NCBI GenBank assembly: GCA_002691385.1
Contig: NZHT01000060.1
Location: 1 to 52,591, forward strand
Reading direction: 5' to 3'
From: Flammeovirgaceae bacterium
GTDB lineage: Bacteria > Bacteroidota > Bacteroidia > Cytophagales > Cyclobacteriaceae
Length of the DNA stretch: 52,591 bases
Of this stretch, positions 18,194 to 27,769 are shown piece by piece. The notes beneath the pieces were generated by a model. It was not told the DNA's origin, did not search any database, and worked only from the letters and a program-made list of their open reading frames with translations. A program made the translations under genes and the position numbers. Every line of letters starts with the position of its first letter. Position 1 is the first letter of the stretch.

Positions 18194-21100
18194 TCAAAGT
18201 CTAACTAAATTCACAGGATCAAGATAGATCAAATAGCCCTTTAATTCTTTGAATCCCATACGAGATAAAATCTCAATATATTCATTTACCTGACTTCGAT
18301 CCTTATTACGCGGTTTTCCAGTTTTAAAATCAATAATATGCCAGTGATTACTTTTTTTCACCAATCTATCAATTCTTCTGACCTCTCCCCCTGGCAAAAG
18401 CATAGGATGCTCTATAATAACTTCATCCGTTTGCTCGAAAAAGTCTACTACATCTTTGTGATAAATGATCAATTCTAAAACCCTCCTTAAATCCAAATCA
18501 TCGATTCTTAATTCATCGCCAACTTTATATAGCCGACTTAAAGCATCATGAATGTCAATGCCCTTTTGTTGGACTTCTAAAGACCCTTCTTCTATCATTG
18601 AGATCCCTCTTGCTTGTAAAAGCACCCTCTCACGCCAAGAAGAACTCGGATATCCTGTTAAACTAAATTCAACCTGTGTTTTGGCTTTTTTAATTGGATC
18701 AGGGAGTATTCCAAAAGTGAAATTTTGATGATTTCTCCCAATATCAGTAGAGGTTAGTAAAATATTTTTCACAAAAGATCCCATATCCTTCAAATCATTT
18801 TTTGATTTTTGTTCAGCAAACACATAAAGAGCGTGGGTTGGTCGTGTTAAGGCGACATAAAGAACATTCATATTATCAATAAAACCATTGACATGTTCAG
18901 CTACATATACATCGGACCAATAGGTTTTAAGTAAATTTTTTGAATACTTGATAGGTATTAAAGGCATCTGAACTACCCCATTTAGGGGGGAGCCATCCAC
19001 CCAAATAATTTCCTCTTTCCCTTTTTTTTCAAAAGGCCAATTCAAAAAAGGAAGTATCACTACAGGATATTCTAAGCCTTTAGCCTTGTGAATAGTAAGT
19101 ACTTTAATGGCATCATTCTCATCCGTTATTTTTATAGCTCTATTTTGTCCTTCCTCTTCCCACCAAATCAAAAAAGACGGTAGATCTCCTTTCATGTTCT
19201 TAGCAAAATCTAAAACCGCATCTTGAAGTCCTTGGAGATAGGTATACTGATCCAAGTGATCATTCAATGCCAATAATTCAATAAGAGATTCTATAAGCTC
19301 ATACAAGCCCAATGTTTTAAAGTGGGGTAAATCATGCAAGAACTTGGCAGGCAAATGGCTCTGCCATTTGTCAATCTGCTCAAATGCTTCCTGTTTAGGT
19401 CTTACATTTTTGATGGACCAATAGCTAGTAAACCATTCCCAAAGTGCCATTTTATCTTGATCTTGATTTATCCATCTAATCAGACTAATGATTAAGTTTA
19501 CCACCTCGCTACTAGATAAATATAAAGCCTCTGAACTAACAATATCATAATTTAAAGTCTTTATCGATGCTTCAGAGCTACTGTACTCCATAAATCCATC
19601 TGCGATAAATTTTCCCTCATCTTTTGTTCTCACCAAAATAGCAATATCTCTAAGTTGATAGCCCTTAAATTGAAGTTCTTCAACAACTGCAATAGTTTTT
19701 TTCAAGGCTACTTCACTCCAGGTATTTTTATCGTCGGCTTCGAAATAAGTTATATTGACATATGATTCTTCATCGGTAAGCATAACTTTTTGGGCAACCC
19801 CGTCATATGCACCAAGTGCATTTTCAACAAATGTTTCATGGGTTCGGAGTAAATCTGCAAAATAATGTCTGGCCACCACTGGCATTGTGGCGAATAATTT
19901 ATTATTAAACTCAACGATATTTTTCCCACTTCTCCAATTAGCATCCAGCTGATGATCTTGGGAAACCTCAACACCAATATCCGCCTTAACAAAGTCTTTT
20001 AATAATCGCCAATTACCTCCTCTCCATCTATAAATAGACTGTTTGATATCTCCAACAACCATACTAAAATAACCTTGATCTATTCCATTCTTAACCAAAG
20101 GTTTAAAATTTTCCCACTGAAATCCGGAAGTATCTTGAAATTCATCTATCAGGTAATGTGCATATCGCTCACCTACTTTTTCATAGATATATGGCGTATC
20201 ACTGTCATTAATAATTTTATTTAGAAAATCAGGTAAATCGGCAATCAATACCATGTCATTTTCTTCTCGAAATTTGACCAATTCTTTATTGATTTTTGAT
20301 AAAATACCAAATGCATATAAATATCTACGAGCTTCTAATACTGAAAAATATAGCCGCTCATTGGACACCATATACTCAACCAATTCATCATAAATAGGCC
20401 ATAATTTTTCTTCTAAAAAAGAAGTCAAATCTCCCGATGTTTGATGCTCTTTTGTCAACCATGCTGTTAAACTCCCCATGGCCGATTTCCGAGTAGCGCT
20501 TACTTCAAATTCTTGATTCGCGATTTTATAGAACAAGCCTGCAGGCCCTCCTCTTTTACCCTTGAAATAAGACAATCCTCCTATTTCCTCTATACATTTA
20601 ATGCCTAATTCAGCTAATTTTTGACATTTAATAAGGTGCGCTTTTGTGAAATTATAGAGCCCCCATTTCACCTTAGGAAAGTAAGTTGGGTCATCACTTA
20701 ATTTTAATATGACTTCCGCATGTCTTTTAAAATTATCCGTCAGAATTTGCCCCCCTAATTTTTCAATATCTGCTCTAAAATCCCATCTATTGCCCTCTTC
20801 TACCTTGCTCTCGGCAAATTCTACCAACCAATTTTTGAGCTCTTTTTGTTCAGAATCCCCTATGCCAAGTAGCAATTGATCTACCACTTTTTTGATTACT
20901 TGCCCCTGATTCAGATCCACATTAAATGAGCCTTGTAAACTCATCTCCTGTGCAAAAGATCTAATTACTTGATAAAAAAAACTATCAATGGTAACAATAG
21001 AAAATCTCCCATATTGATGTATAATACTTGATAAAACTTCTGAGGACCTTTTTTTTAAATCCGAGGCTGAGAGGTGTAATGCTGACATTAAATCAACCTT

Positions 21101-21316
21101 CATCGCATGATCATTGCCAAGACTTAGCGCCTCTAATACGTTGACAATTCGTGACTTCATCTCACTGGTCGCCTTATTGGTGAAAGTCACTCCTAAAATG
21201 TTCTTGAAGGCAGTTTCATCCCTCAAGGCCAATTTGAGATACTCCAACGTCAACTGATGTGTTTTACCTGATCCTGCGGAGGATTTATAAATTTGAAAAG
21301 GCCTTGCTGTAGACAT
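18194..21316 (-). CDS. AddA/RecB-like UvrD-family helicase-nuclease
   Basis: ATP-dependent DNA helicase/exonuclease for double-strand break processing. The 1040-residue protein starts with a Walker A motif (KSSAGSGKTHQL, about residues 11-22) and has the UvrD motifs ILGVTFTNKATSEMKSRI, YLIDEFQDTSGFQWENF and VVGDIKQSIYRWRGG. It also has VLTIHKAKGLEYPVVILP and NVLYVALTRPTHALYVF. The C-terminus holds a RecB-type PD-(D/E)XK nuclease: GEVRRIDRLV followed by WHIIDFKTGKP (about 977-1002) and a QVNEY motif. Domain order matches AddA. No addB partner is present in the window. It lies between argH (47-bp gap) and FKBP and may share the arg transcript by read-through. Confidence 0.92.
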   Translation of the reverse strand: MSTARPFQIYKSSAGSGKTHQLTLEYLKLALRDETAFKNILGVTFTNKATSEMKSRIVNVLEALSLGNDHAMKVDLMSALHLSASDLKKRSSEVLSSIIHQYGRFSIVTIDSFFYQVIRSFAQEMSLQGSFNVDLNQGQVIKKVVDQLLLGIGDSEQKELKNWLVEFAESKVEEGNRWDFRADIEKLGGQILTDNFKRHAEVILKLSDDPTYFPKVKWGLYNFTKAHLIKCQKLAELGIKCIEEIGGLSYFKGKRGGPAGLFYKIANQEFEVSATRKSAMGSLTAWLTKEHQTSGDLTSFLEEKLWPIYDELVEYMVSNERLYFSVLEARRYLYAFGILSKINKELVKFREENDMVLIADLPDFLNKIINDSDTPYIYEKVGERYAHYLIDEFQDTSGFQWENFKPLVKNGIDQGYFSMVVGDIKQSIYRWRGGNWRLLKDFVKADIGVEVSQDHQLDANWRSGKNIVEFNNKLFATMPVVARHYFADLLRTHETFVENALGAYDGVAQKVMLTDEESYVNITYFEADDKNTWSEVALKKTIAVVEELQFKGYQLRDIAILVRTKDEGKFIADGFMEYSSSEASIKTLNYDIVSSEALYLSSSEVVNLIISLIRWINQDQDKMALWEWFTSYWSIKNVRPKQEAFEQIDKWQSHLPAKFLHDLPHFKTLGLYELIESLIELLALNDHLDQYTYLQGLQDAVLDFAKNMKGDLPSFLIWWEEEGQNRAIKITDENDAIKVLTIHKAKGLEYPVVILPFLNWPFEKKGKEEIIWVDGSPLNGVVQMPLIPIKYSKNLLKTYWSDVYVAEHVNGFIDNMNVLYVALTRPTHALYVFAEQKSKNDLKDMGSFVKNILLTSTDIGRNHQNFTFGILPDPIKKAKTQVEFSLTGYPSSSWRERVLLQARGISMIEEGSLEVQQKGIDIHDALSRLYKVGDELRIDDLDLRRVLELIIYHKDVVDFFEQTDEVIIEHPMLLPGGEVRRIDRLVKKSNHWHIIDFKTGKPRNKDRSQVNEYIEILSRMGFKELKGYLIYLDPVNLVRL

Positions 21317-21363
21317 GGCTTAAAATTAGACAACCCTGTGCATTAATTCGAATATCAGATCAT

Positions 21364-22656
21364 TCATTCAAAAAAAGCATAGGCTTTTTTAAAAGATTCT
21401 TTAATTAAGTCATTTCCTAGATTCCCCATACTTCCGATATGTGTGTGATCGATCTTTCGATTGATATGTAAATCACCTTGCTTTATCGACGCGGACACGT
21501 CATGATAAGCATCTCTGAAGGGCACTCCAGCCGTCACCCTTCTGTTCACCTCTTCAACACTGAAGATTAAATCATATTTCGGGTCATTGATAATCTCTTC
21601 CTCGATAGACAATTGAGTTGTCATGGCCGTAGTAATCTTAAGGCAGTCTTTCAATGAGAACAAAGCAGGCATAAATCGCTCTTTCAAAACTTGTAAATCT
21701 CGATGATAGCCTGATGGGAGATTTAAGAGTATCATATTAAGCTCATAAGGAAGTGCCTGTAACAAGTTGCATTTGGCACGGACCAACTCAAAGCCATCTG
21801 GATTGGCCTTGTGCGGCATAATACTGGATCCCGTAGTATATTTTTTATCTACTTTTAAAAAATTAAAATTTTGCCCAGAATACAAACATACATCCATGGC
21901 GAATTTTGACAATGTAGCAGCAATACTATTCACTGAAAATCCTACACTTTTTTCCATTTTCCCTCGTGTCATTTGGGCGTATATTGCATTCACATTGATC
22001 CCTCTAAAACCCATTTCCTCGGTAGAGGATAATCGATTTAATGGGAAAGAGGAGCCATAGCCTGCTGCCGATCCCAAGGGATTTTTATCCACCAATTGAT
22101 AACTTGACTTAAGCTGCAGTAAGTCATCAAGAAGACTTTCTGCGTAAGCAGCAAACCACAAGCCAAATGAAGAAGGCATCGCGATCTGCATGTGCGTATA
22201 ACCTGGCATCAAAACGTTCTTATAACGCTCGCTCATAGCCATCAAAAGATCAAAAAGATCTTTGATCAAGCTGGCTATTTCTTCAAGTTCTGATTTCGCA
22301 AAAAGTTTCAGCGCAGTAAGAACTTGATCATTTCGTGATCTCCCACTGTGTATTTTTTTCCCTATCTCCCCTAACTCTTCGGTGAGCAATATTTCAATTT
22401 GAGAATGGCAATCCTCTACGCCTTGACTGATTTCAAAAGTCCCTGAATCAATCATTTTATCAATGTTATCGAGACCTAAGCCAATAGCGATGATCTCCTC
22501 TGATTTTAAAAGCCCTATTTCTCCAAGCATCTTTACATGCGCCCTAGAACCGATGATATCATATTTAGCTAAATAAACATCCAACTCAGGATCTTTGCCT
22601 ACGGTAAAGCGTTCAAAAATTTTATCAATAGGTTCTTCTTTTTGCCACAATTTCAT
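21364..22656 (-). CDS. argH: Argininosuccinate lyase
   Basis: Last step of arginine synthesis: argininosuccinate to arginine and fumarate. It belongs to the fumarase/aspartase superfamily. The signature GSSIMPHKANPD (about residues 275-286) and the SGRSRNDQVLTAL segment (about 103-115) are intact. Its length of 430 is slightly shorter than the 460 of many homologues. It overlaps the deacylase gene by 4 bp and is the last gene of the arg operon. Confidence 0.97.
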   Translation of the reverse strand: MKLWQKEEPIDKIFERFTVGKDPELDVYLAKYDIIGSRAHVKMLGEIGLLKSEEIIAIGLGLDNIDKMIDSGTFEISQGVEDCHSQIEILLTEELGEIGKKIHSGRSRNDQVLTALKLFAKSELEEIASLIKDLFDLLMAMSERYKNVLMPGYTHMQIAMPSSFGLWFAAYAESLLDDLLQLKSSYQLVDKNPLGSAAGYGSSFPLNRLSSTEEMGFRGINVNAIYAQMTRGKMEKSVGFSVNSIAATLSKFAMDVCLYSGQNFNFLKVDKKYTTGSSIMPHKANPDGFELVRAKCNLLQALPYELNMILLNLPSGYHRDLQVLKERFMPALFSLKDCLKITTAMTTQLSIEEEIINDPKYDLIFSVEEVNRRVTAGVPFRDAYHDVSASIKQGDLHINRKIDHTHIGSMGNLGNDLIKESFKKAYAFFE

Positions 22657-23750
22657 TTTGGTGTGATTTTGGAAAGTGTTGTGATTAAGTCAATATAGCC
22701 TTTGATGCCCTGCTTTATTTCATCTAAGTAAATAAATTCATCAGCAGAATGAGATCTTTCAGACAGGCCTGGCCCCATCTTAGCACTCGGAAAAGGCATC
22801 AAACATTGATCTGAAAGGGTAGGTGACCCAAATTGATCAATACCCAGTCTCTTTGCCGCCTGGATCAAAATATGGTCATTTGACAAGCCTGAAGGATTTA
22901 AATGGGTGGATCTGGGTCGTACCAAGCTTGAAATTTTCTGATTAATGAGAGTAAGAATTTCAGAATGGGTGTAGGCATCTGTTGTTCTCACATCTACCAC
23001 AAAATGACAGGTATCGGGTATTAAATTATGCTGATAACCGGCCTCAATCATGGTAACCGCCATCTTGACCAGACCTAGTGTGGATGATTTCCTATCAAAA
23101 ACATGGTTTTTAAACCATGCGACATCCTGCATTGCCTTATAAATAGCATTCTCTCCTACATCACGTGCCGCATGCCCTACGACCCCTTTTGCGTATACAT
23201 CCAAAACCATCAACCCTTTTTCAGCAATGGCCATTTTCATTTCCGTAGGTTCCCCTACAAGAGCATAATCAATTGGTCCCAAATCTGCTAAAATAGACCT
23301 CAATCCATTTTCTCCTGATATTTCTTCTTCTGCCGTCGCTGCAAAAATCACATTGATGGGCAAATCAATCTCATAAAAATGAATAAAAGTATGTAATAAA
23401 GCGACCAAGGAAGCGCCCGCATCATTACTTCCCAAACCCGATAGCTTCCCCTCCTTAACCAGAGGACCAAAGGGGTTCAAAGTATAACTCTCATTGGGTT
23501 TAACGGTGTCGTGATGGGAGTTAAGGAGCAAAGTGGGTTTATCCGCATTAAAATATTTATTTCGCATCCATAAATTGTGATGCTTGCGCTCAAAAAAAAT
23601 ACCATGATCCTCCAACTTATCAGACAAAAGATCACCGGTCTGCGCCTCTTCTTTACTTAAGCTAGGCGTGCGGATCAATGCCTTAAGTAAGGCCAGCCCA
23701 GATTGATAATAATTCTGCAATTGTTCGTTAGATAATGGAGGTATATTCAT
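22653..23750 (-). CDS. argE: M20 metallopeptidase-family deacylase (ArgE-like; N-acyl-citrulline or N-acyl-ornithine deacylase)
   Basis: Zinc-dependent amidohydrolase of the M20 family. The metal ligand motifs are visible: LLNSHHDTVKPN, LGSNDAGASLV (aspartate bridging the metals) and AATAEEEISGENG (catalytic and binding glutamates), with a dimerisation domain in the middle. Length 365 is normal. The operon carries an N-acyl-ornithine carbamoyltransferase rather than ordinary ArgF. By the known pathway logic this enzyme should therefore remove the acyl group from N-acyl-citrulline to give citrulline for ArgG. It overlaps argB by 23 bp and argH by 4 bp. Confidence 0.9.
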   Translation of the reverse strand: MNIPPLSNEQLQNYYQSGLALLKALIRTPSLSKEEAQTGDLLSDKLEDHGIFFERKHHNLWMRNKYFNADKPTLLLNSHHDTVKPNESYTLNPFGPLVKEGKLSGLGSNDAGASLVALLHTFIHFYEIDLPINVIFAATAEEEISGENGLRSILADLGPIDYALVGEPTEMKMAIAEKGLMVLDVYAKGVVGHAARDVGENAIYKAMQDVAWFKNHVFDRKSSTLGLVKMAVTMIEAGYQHNLIPDTCHFVVDVRTTDAYTHSEILTLINQKISSLVRPRSTHLNPSGLSNDHILIQAAKRLGIDQFGSPTLSDQCLMPFPSAKMGPGLSERSHSADEFIYLDEIKQGIKGYIDLITTLSKITPK

Positions 23751-24513
23751 GTCCTTGGGTTAATAAATTGACTTTATCGAATCTAACAATACATACTTGC
23801 GTTACACCTTGTGCAAGGGCTTGAAAGGCATTATCCAATTTAGGAATCATCCCCTGACTGACCAAGCCTTTTGACTTTAATTCAGTATAGTAGCTCTGAT
23901 TTATCCTTTGAATCAAAGACTCTGGCTTTTGGATATCTTTCATAACACCCGGAAGCTCGAATGCATAGATCAAATGCACCTCATACTTTTTCACCATTGC
24001 TGTGGCCACCACATTAGCAATAGTATCTGCATTAGTATTCAATAAATTTCCTTGACCCTCATGCGTTATGGGTGCCAAAATAGGTACTAAACCTAAGTCT
24101 ATAAAAGTCGAAAGACGTTCCACATTAACAAATAACGGATCTCCAACCCATCCATAATCAATGCCTCCCTGTAATGGTCTTTTTTCTGAAAGAATAAGAT
24201 TGGCATCTACACCACTCAAACCCAAGGCGTCACAATTTTCTGACTGAAGCGCAGCTACTATTTTTTTATTAAGTAGGCCAGCATAAACCATCGTTACCAC
24301 ATCAATCATTTGATCATCTGTCACACGTCTTCCTTCTATCATTTGGACATTTAATGAAAGTTTATTTCCCCATTGCGTGGCTTTTTCTCCTCCTCCGTGA
24401 ATAAGTATTTTAAGACCTTCAAGGGCTATAAATGTTTTTAGAAATTGGTTTAATTTGACGGATTCATTGATGACATTACCCCCTATTTTAACGATATAGA
24501 GTTTTTTTCTCAT
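23728..24513 (-). CDS. argB: Acetylglutamate kinase
   Basis: Amino acid kinase family enzyme phosphorylating N-acyl-glutamate. The nucleotide and substrate loops KIGGNVI (residues 8-14) and ILIHGGGEKATQWG (about 37-50) and the ATP-site segment LLNTNADTIANVVATAM (about 157-173) are present. At 261 residues it is a short form without the N-terminal helix of hexameric, arginine-inhibited kinases. Feedback inhibition at this step is therefore less likely (inference). It overlaps the carbamoyltransferase gene by 4 bp. Confidence 0.95.
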   Translation of the reverse strand: MRKKLYIVKIGGNVINESVKLNQFLKTFIALEGLKILIHGGGEKATQWGNKLSLNVQMIEGRRVTDDQMIDVVTMVYAGLLNKKIVAALQSENCDALGLSGVDANLILSEKRPLQGGIDYGWVGDPLFVNVERLSTFIDLGLVPILAPITHEGQGNLLNTNADTIANVVATAMVKKYEVHLIYAFELPGVMKDIQKPESLIQRINQSYYTELKSKGLVSQGMIPKLDNAFQALAQGVTQVCIVRFDKVNLLTQGHEYTSII

Positions 24514-25460
24514 GATTTTGTTAGTAATTTTTTCAACACCAGTTGAGCTGCAAATATTCGATTATAGGCTTGGTCTTGGATAATCGAGTGCTTGCTGTCC
24601 ATGGCATTATCTGCAATTACTACATTTCTACGTACAGGTAGACAATGCATTAATTTAGCTTGAGCGGTATATTGTAATTTATCTAAAGTTATCATCCACT
24701 CTTCCCGATTTTTTTGGATTTTCCCATAATCATGATAGGATGCCCAATTTTTTACATAGATAAAGTCTGCTTCTTTAAAGGCTTCATCTTGATCATAGCT
24801 CAGCTTTGCATTTTTGGTGAATTGAGCATCTAATTCCATGCCCTTAGGATGCGCAATATGAAAGTCCGCATCGTAATACTGCATCCATTGGGAAAAAGAA
24901 TTGGGCACCGCCTGTGGCAAGGCTTTGACGTGGGGTGCCCAAGTCATCACAACCTTAGGTCGCTTCTTTTTTTTATGCTGCTCTATCGTCATTAAATCTG
25001 CAAAAGATTGTAGCGGATGTAAGGTGGCAGATTCAAGATTGATAATAGGGACTCCTGCATATTTTTGAAAGCCTAAAAGATATTTTTCTAAATAATCTTC
25101 CCTTTTGTCCAACAATTTTGGAAAAGCCCGAACACCCAAAACATCACAATAGCCTCCCATGACTGCGGCCGCCTCAGTGATGTGCTCGGCAGGATCTCCA
25201 TCCATAACTACACCTTGGGAAGTTTCTAGTTGCCATCCCTCCTTATTTACGTTGAAAGTGATCGTTTCCATATCCAAGTTTTGAGCGGCCTTAATGGTGC
25301 TTAACCGGGTACGCAAGCTGGCATTGAAAAAAATAAGCCCGAGCGTTTTATTAGTCCCCAACAATTTATCGTTGTGGGGTGTTTCTTTGAGTATTAAGGC
25401 TTCACGAATCCACCCCGCGGGGTCTGGACAATCCTCAGCCGAACAAAAATGATTAGGCAT
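24510..25460 (-). CDS. N-acyl-ornithine carbamoyltransferase (N-succinyl- or N-acetylornithine transcarbamylase)
   Basis: Transfers a carbamoyl group to an N-acylated ornithine. The sequence follows the AOTCase/SOTCase branch and not ordinary OTC: carbamoyl-phosphate loop FNASLRTRLST (about residues 45-55), KLETSQGVVMDGD-like segment (QLETSQGVVMDGD, 77-89), VKNWASYHDYGKI and HCLPVRRNVVIAD. Where the Bacteroides succinyl enzyme has Pro90 and the Xanthomonas acetyl enzyme has Glu92, this protein has Ala91 (aligned from memory). Loss of the glutamate favours succinylornithine, but this is inference. Length 316 is normal. It overlaps argD (8 bp) and argB (4 bp). Confidence 0.92.
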   Translation of the reverse strand: MPNHFCSAEDCPDPAGWIREALILKETPHNDKLLGTNKTLGLIFFNASLRTRLSTIKAAQNLDMETITFNVNKEGWQLETSQGVVMDGDPAEHITEAAAVMGGYCDVLGVRAFPKLLDKREDYLEKYLLGFQKYAGVPIINLESATLHPLQSFADLMTIEQHKKKKRPKVVMTWAPHVKALPQAVPNSFSQWMQYYDADFHIAHPKGMELDAQFTKNAKLSYDQDEAFKEADFIYVKNWASYHDYGKIQKNREEWMITLDKLQYTAQAKLMHCLPVRRNVVIADNAMDSKHSIIQDQAYNRIFAAQLVLKKLLTKS

Positions 25461-26580
25461 ACCCTACTTTTTTAAATGCTTCTAAAAAAATAACTAATTC
25501 TTCCTGACTCACCCCAAGGGGGGGTAAAAGTCTCACTGTATTTGATTGCGCAGCTGATCCTACAAAAACATGTTGCTCTTTCAATAAACTATGTCTGAAA
25601 GGTTTGGAATCTCCTGTCAAATCCAGTCCTATCATCAATCCTCTACCTCTTATTTGAACCAAGTTTTCTAATGATCCCAATGCTTTCCAAAGCAAGTTCC
25701 CCATAAAATTCGCATGATTAATTAATTCCTCCGAATCGATGACCTCTAGAACAGCCAGTCCGGCGGCACAGGCCAAATGATTGCCTCCAAAAGTAGTTCC
25801 GAGCATCCCAGACCATGCCTTGATATCTGGATGCATCAGGACACCCCCTATAGGAAATCCATTCCCCATACCTTTGGCTATGGTAATAAGATCTGGCTCA
25901 ACTTGAGCATATTGATGAGCAAAGAATTTGCCTGTACGACCATAACCACTTTGGATTTCATCTACGATCAGTAAGGACCCATTTTGCTTACATAACAACT
26001 TCAACTCCTTTAAAAAAGCATCATCGGGCACTTGTATACCCCCTACTCCCTGAATTCCCTCAATCAGTACTGCTGCTACCGATGCATCCAGACATTGAGC
26101 TACCGCTTCCAAATCATTTAATTTGACTCTGATAAAGCGGTCGTTTTGATTGATAGGTGCTATCAATTTGGTCGTATCAGTTGCTGTAACAGCTAACGAG
26201 GTTCTTCCATGAAACGCATTTTCAAATACAATTGTTTTGGATCGCTTGGTATGAAATGAAGCAACCTTCAAGGCATTTTCTATGGCCTCAGCTCCAGAAT
26301 TACATAAAAATAACTCATGATCCGTATATCCAGTCATTTCTCCTAATTTTTGACTTAATTCGTCTTGAATAGGCATTTGAACTGAATTAGAATAAAATCC
26401 AAGCTGCCGCAATTGATACTGAACACGATCAATATAATGAGGATGGCTGTGCCCAATAGATATAACCGCATGCCCACCATAAAAATCTAAATATTTCTGT
26501 TCTTCTTTATCCCAGATCCAGCAACCCAGTCCGCGCACCGGATCAATATCATAGCGTGGATAGACACCAAACATCTTCAT
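25453..26580 (-). CDS. argD: Acetylornithine/succinylornithine aminotransferase
   Basis: PLP-dependent class III aminotransferase converting N-acyl-glutamate semialdehyde to N-acyl-ornithine. Visible are the phosphate-binding NSGAEAIENALKVA (about residues 93-106), the LIVDEIQSGYGRTGKFFAH aspartate motif and the PLP lysine in ITIAKGMGNGFPIGG. Length 375 is typical for ArgD. The ATG overlaps the stop of the small upstream gene (ATGA), so it is probably translated by coupling to it. Confidence 0.95.
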   Translation of the reverse strand: MKMFGVYPRYDIDPVRGLGCWIWDKEEQKYLDFYGGHAVISIGHSHPHYIDRVQYQLRQLGFYSNSVQMPIQDELSQKLGEMTGYTDHELFLCNSGAEAIENALKVASFHTKRSKTIVFENAFHGRTSLAVTATDTTKLIAPINQNDRFIRVKLNDLEAVAQCLDASVAAVLIEGIQGVGGIQVPDDAFLKELKLLCKQNGSLLIVDEIQSGYGRTGKFFAHQYAQVEPDLITIAKGMGNGFPIGGVLMHPDIKAWSGMLGTTFGGNHLACAAGLAVLEVIDSEELINHANFMGNLLWKALGSLENLVQIRGRGLMIGLDLTGDSKPFRHSLLKEQHVFVGSAAQSNTVRLLPPLGVSQEELVIFLEAFKKVGYA

Positions 26581-26795
26581 GATTTCATTTGATTTGTTTT
26601 ATTGAATGAGGTCATTATTCCTTCAATTAAAGAAGAACTGAAACCTTGATGCTCCATCTCATTTAACCCTTCCATAGTGCACTCTCTCAGAGTAGTTACC
26701 TTATCTATTTCAATCTCTGGGTGACTATTATGCGCTAGGATTAAAGAGGCAGCCCCCTTGGTGGTTTGAACGGCTATTTTTTTTACTGTTTTCAT
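26577..26795 (-). CDS. Small protein of unknown function inside the arginine operon
   Basis: A 72-residue frame starts with ATG 2 bp after the argC stop and ends in an ATGA overlap with argD, so its spacing is that of a genuine operon gene. The product has a lysine-rich N-terminus (MKTVKKIAVQTTKGAASLIL), a central acidic stretch (HPEIEIDKVTTL) and a predicted helical C-terminal half (EGLNEMEHQGFSSSLIEGI). There is no signal peptide or transmembrane helix and only one cysteine. I do not recognise the family. Its place between argC and argD suggests a regulator or accessory subunit of the pathway, but no function can be assigned. Confidence 0.8.
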   Translation of the reverse strand: MKTVKKIAVQTTKGAASLILAHNSHPEIEIDKVTTLRECTMEGLNEMEHQGFSSSLIEGIMTSFNKTNQMKS

Positions 26796-26797
26796 AA

Positions 26798-27769
26798 TTA
26801 AAATACATTACTCTTTAAAGCCAAACCTGCGGCTTCATCTAAATCAAAAATTAGGTTCATGTTTTGAATGGCCTGTCCTGAAGCCCCTTTTAATAAATTA
26901 TCTATGATCGTGATGACCAGTACTTGATCCTCGATTTTAGAAACCTGGATCAATGCTTTATTAGTATTGGTCACCATCTTTAAATCAGGGTTATGATCGA
27001 TCACATGTGTGAAAGGGTGTCCTTCGTAATAATCTTTATAAATAGATTTGAGGCTAGCTTCACTTTCATCTGAATTGAAATAAGTGCTGGTTATGATGCC
27101 ACGAGTAAAGGCACCGCGATAGGGTATGAAGTTCATACGGCCAGAAAATGAAGGATTTAACTGATCGCAAGATTGGCCTATTTCCCGAAGATGTTGATGC
27201 TCAAACGCCTTGTAAACGCTGGCATTATCATTCCTCCAAGAATAATGAGAAGTCGCAGTTTTGGCTTGACCGGCACCTGTTGATCCGGTAAGACCAGATA
27301 CATGAATATCCCCATGAACAGCTGATGTGGCCATGGCGGGCAATAATCCCAATTGAATGGCAGTCGCAAAACAACCTGGATTGGCAATGTAATTTGATTT
27401 TCTTATTAACTCTCGAGACATCTCAGGTAAGCCATAGACAAATCCATGGGACCCAGATATTCTGAAATCTTGACTTAAATCTATGATCTTGATTGAATAC
27501 AGTTCAGTGTGAGCCGCCAAGTAAGTTTGAGATTGCCCGTGTCCTTTACAAAGAAAAACTACATCTAGTTCTCGAAAATCTAGCTTTTCTTGAAACTCAG
27601 ATTCAATATCACCAACCAAGTCAGTATGAATGGATGAGATTTTTTTACCTTTTTGACTTTCACTTTGTACAATAATTTGGTCAACATTGGGGTGATTACA
27701 TAATATTCTAATCAACTCCCCTGCGGTATAACCTGCCGCACCTACGATTCCTATATTTAATTTATGCAT
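26798..27769 (-). CDS. argC: N-acetyl-gamma-glutamyl-phosphate reductase
   Basis: NADPH-dependent reductase converting N-acyl-glutamyl phosphate to the semialdehyde. It has the N-terminal dinucleotide motif GIVGAAGYTAGELIRIL (about residues 7-23) and the active-site cysteine C133 in NPGCFATAIQL, followed by GSTGAGQAKTATSHYSWR. Length 323 is typical for the short (type 1) form. It overlaps argG by 8 bp. Confidence 0.97.
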   Translation of the reverse strand: MHKLNIGIVGAAGYTAGELIRILCNHPNVDQIIVQSESQKGKKISSIHTDLVGDIESEFQEKLDFRELDVVFLCKGHGQSQTYLAAHTELYSIKIIDLSQDFRISGSHGFVYGLPEMSRELIRKSNYIANPGCFATAIQLGLLPAMATSAVHGDIHVSGLTGSTGAGQAKTATSHYSWRNDNASVYKAFEHQHLREIGQSCDQLNPSFSGRMNFIPYRGAFTRGIITSTYFNSDESEASLKSIYKDYYEGHPFTHVIDHNPDLKMVTNTNKALIQVSKIEDQVLVITIIDNLLKGASGQAIQNMNLIFDLDEAAGLALKSNVF

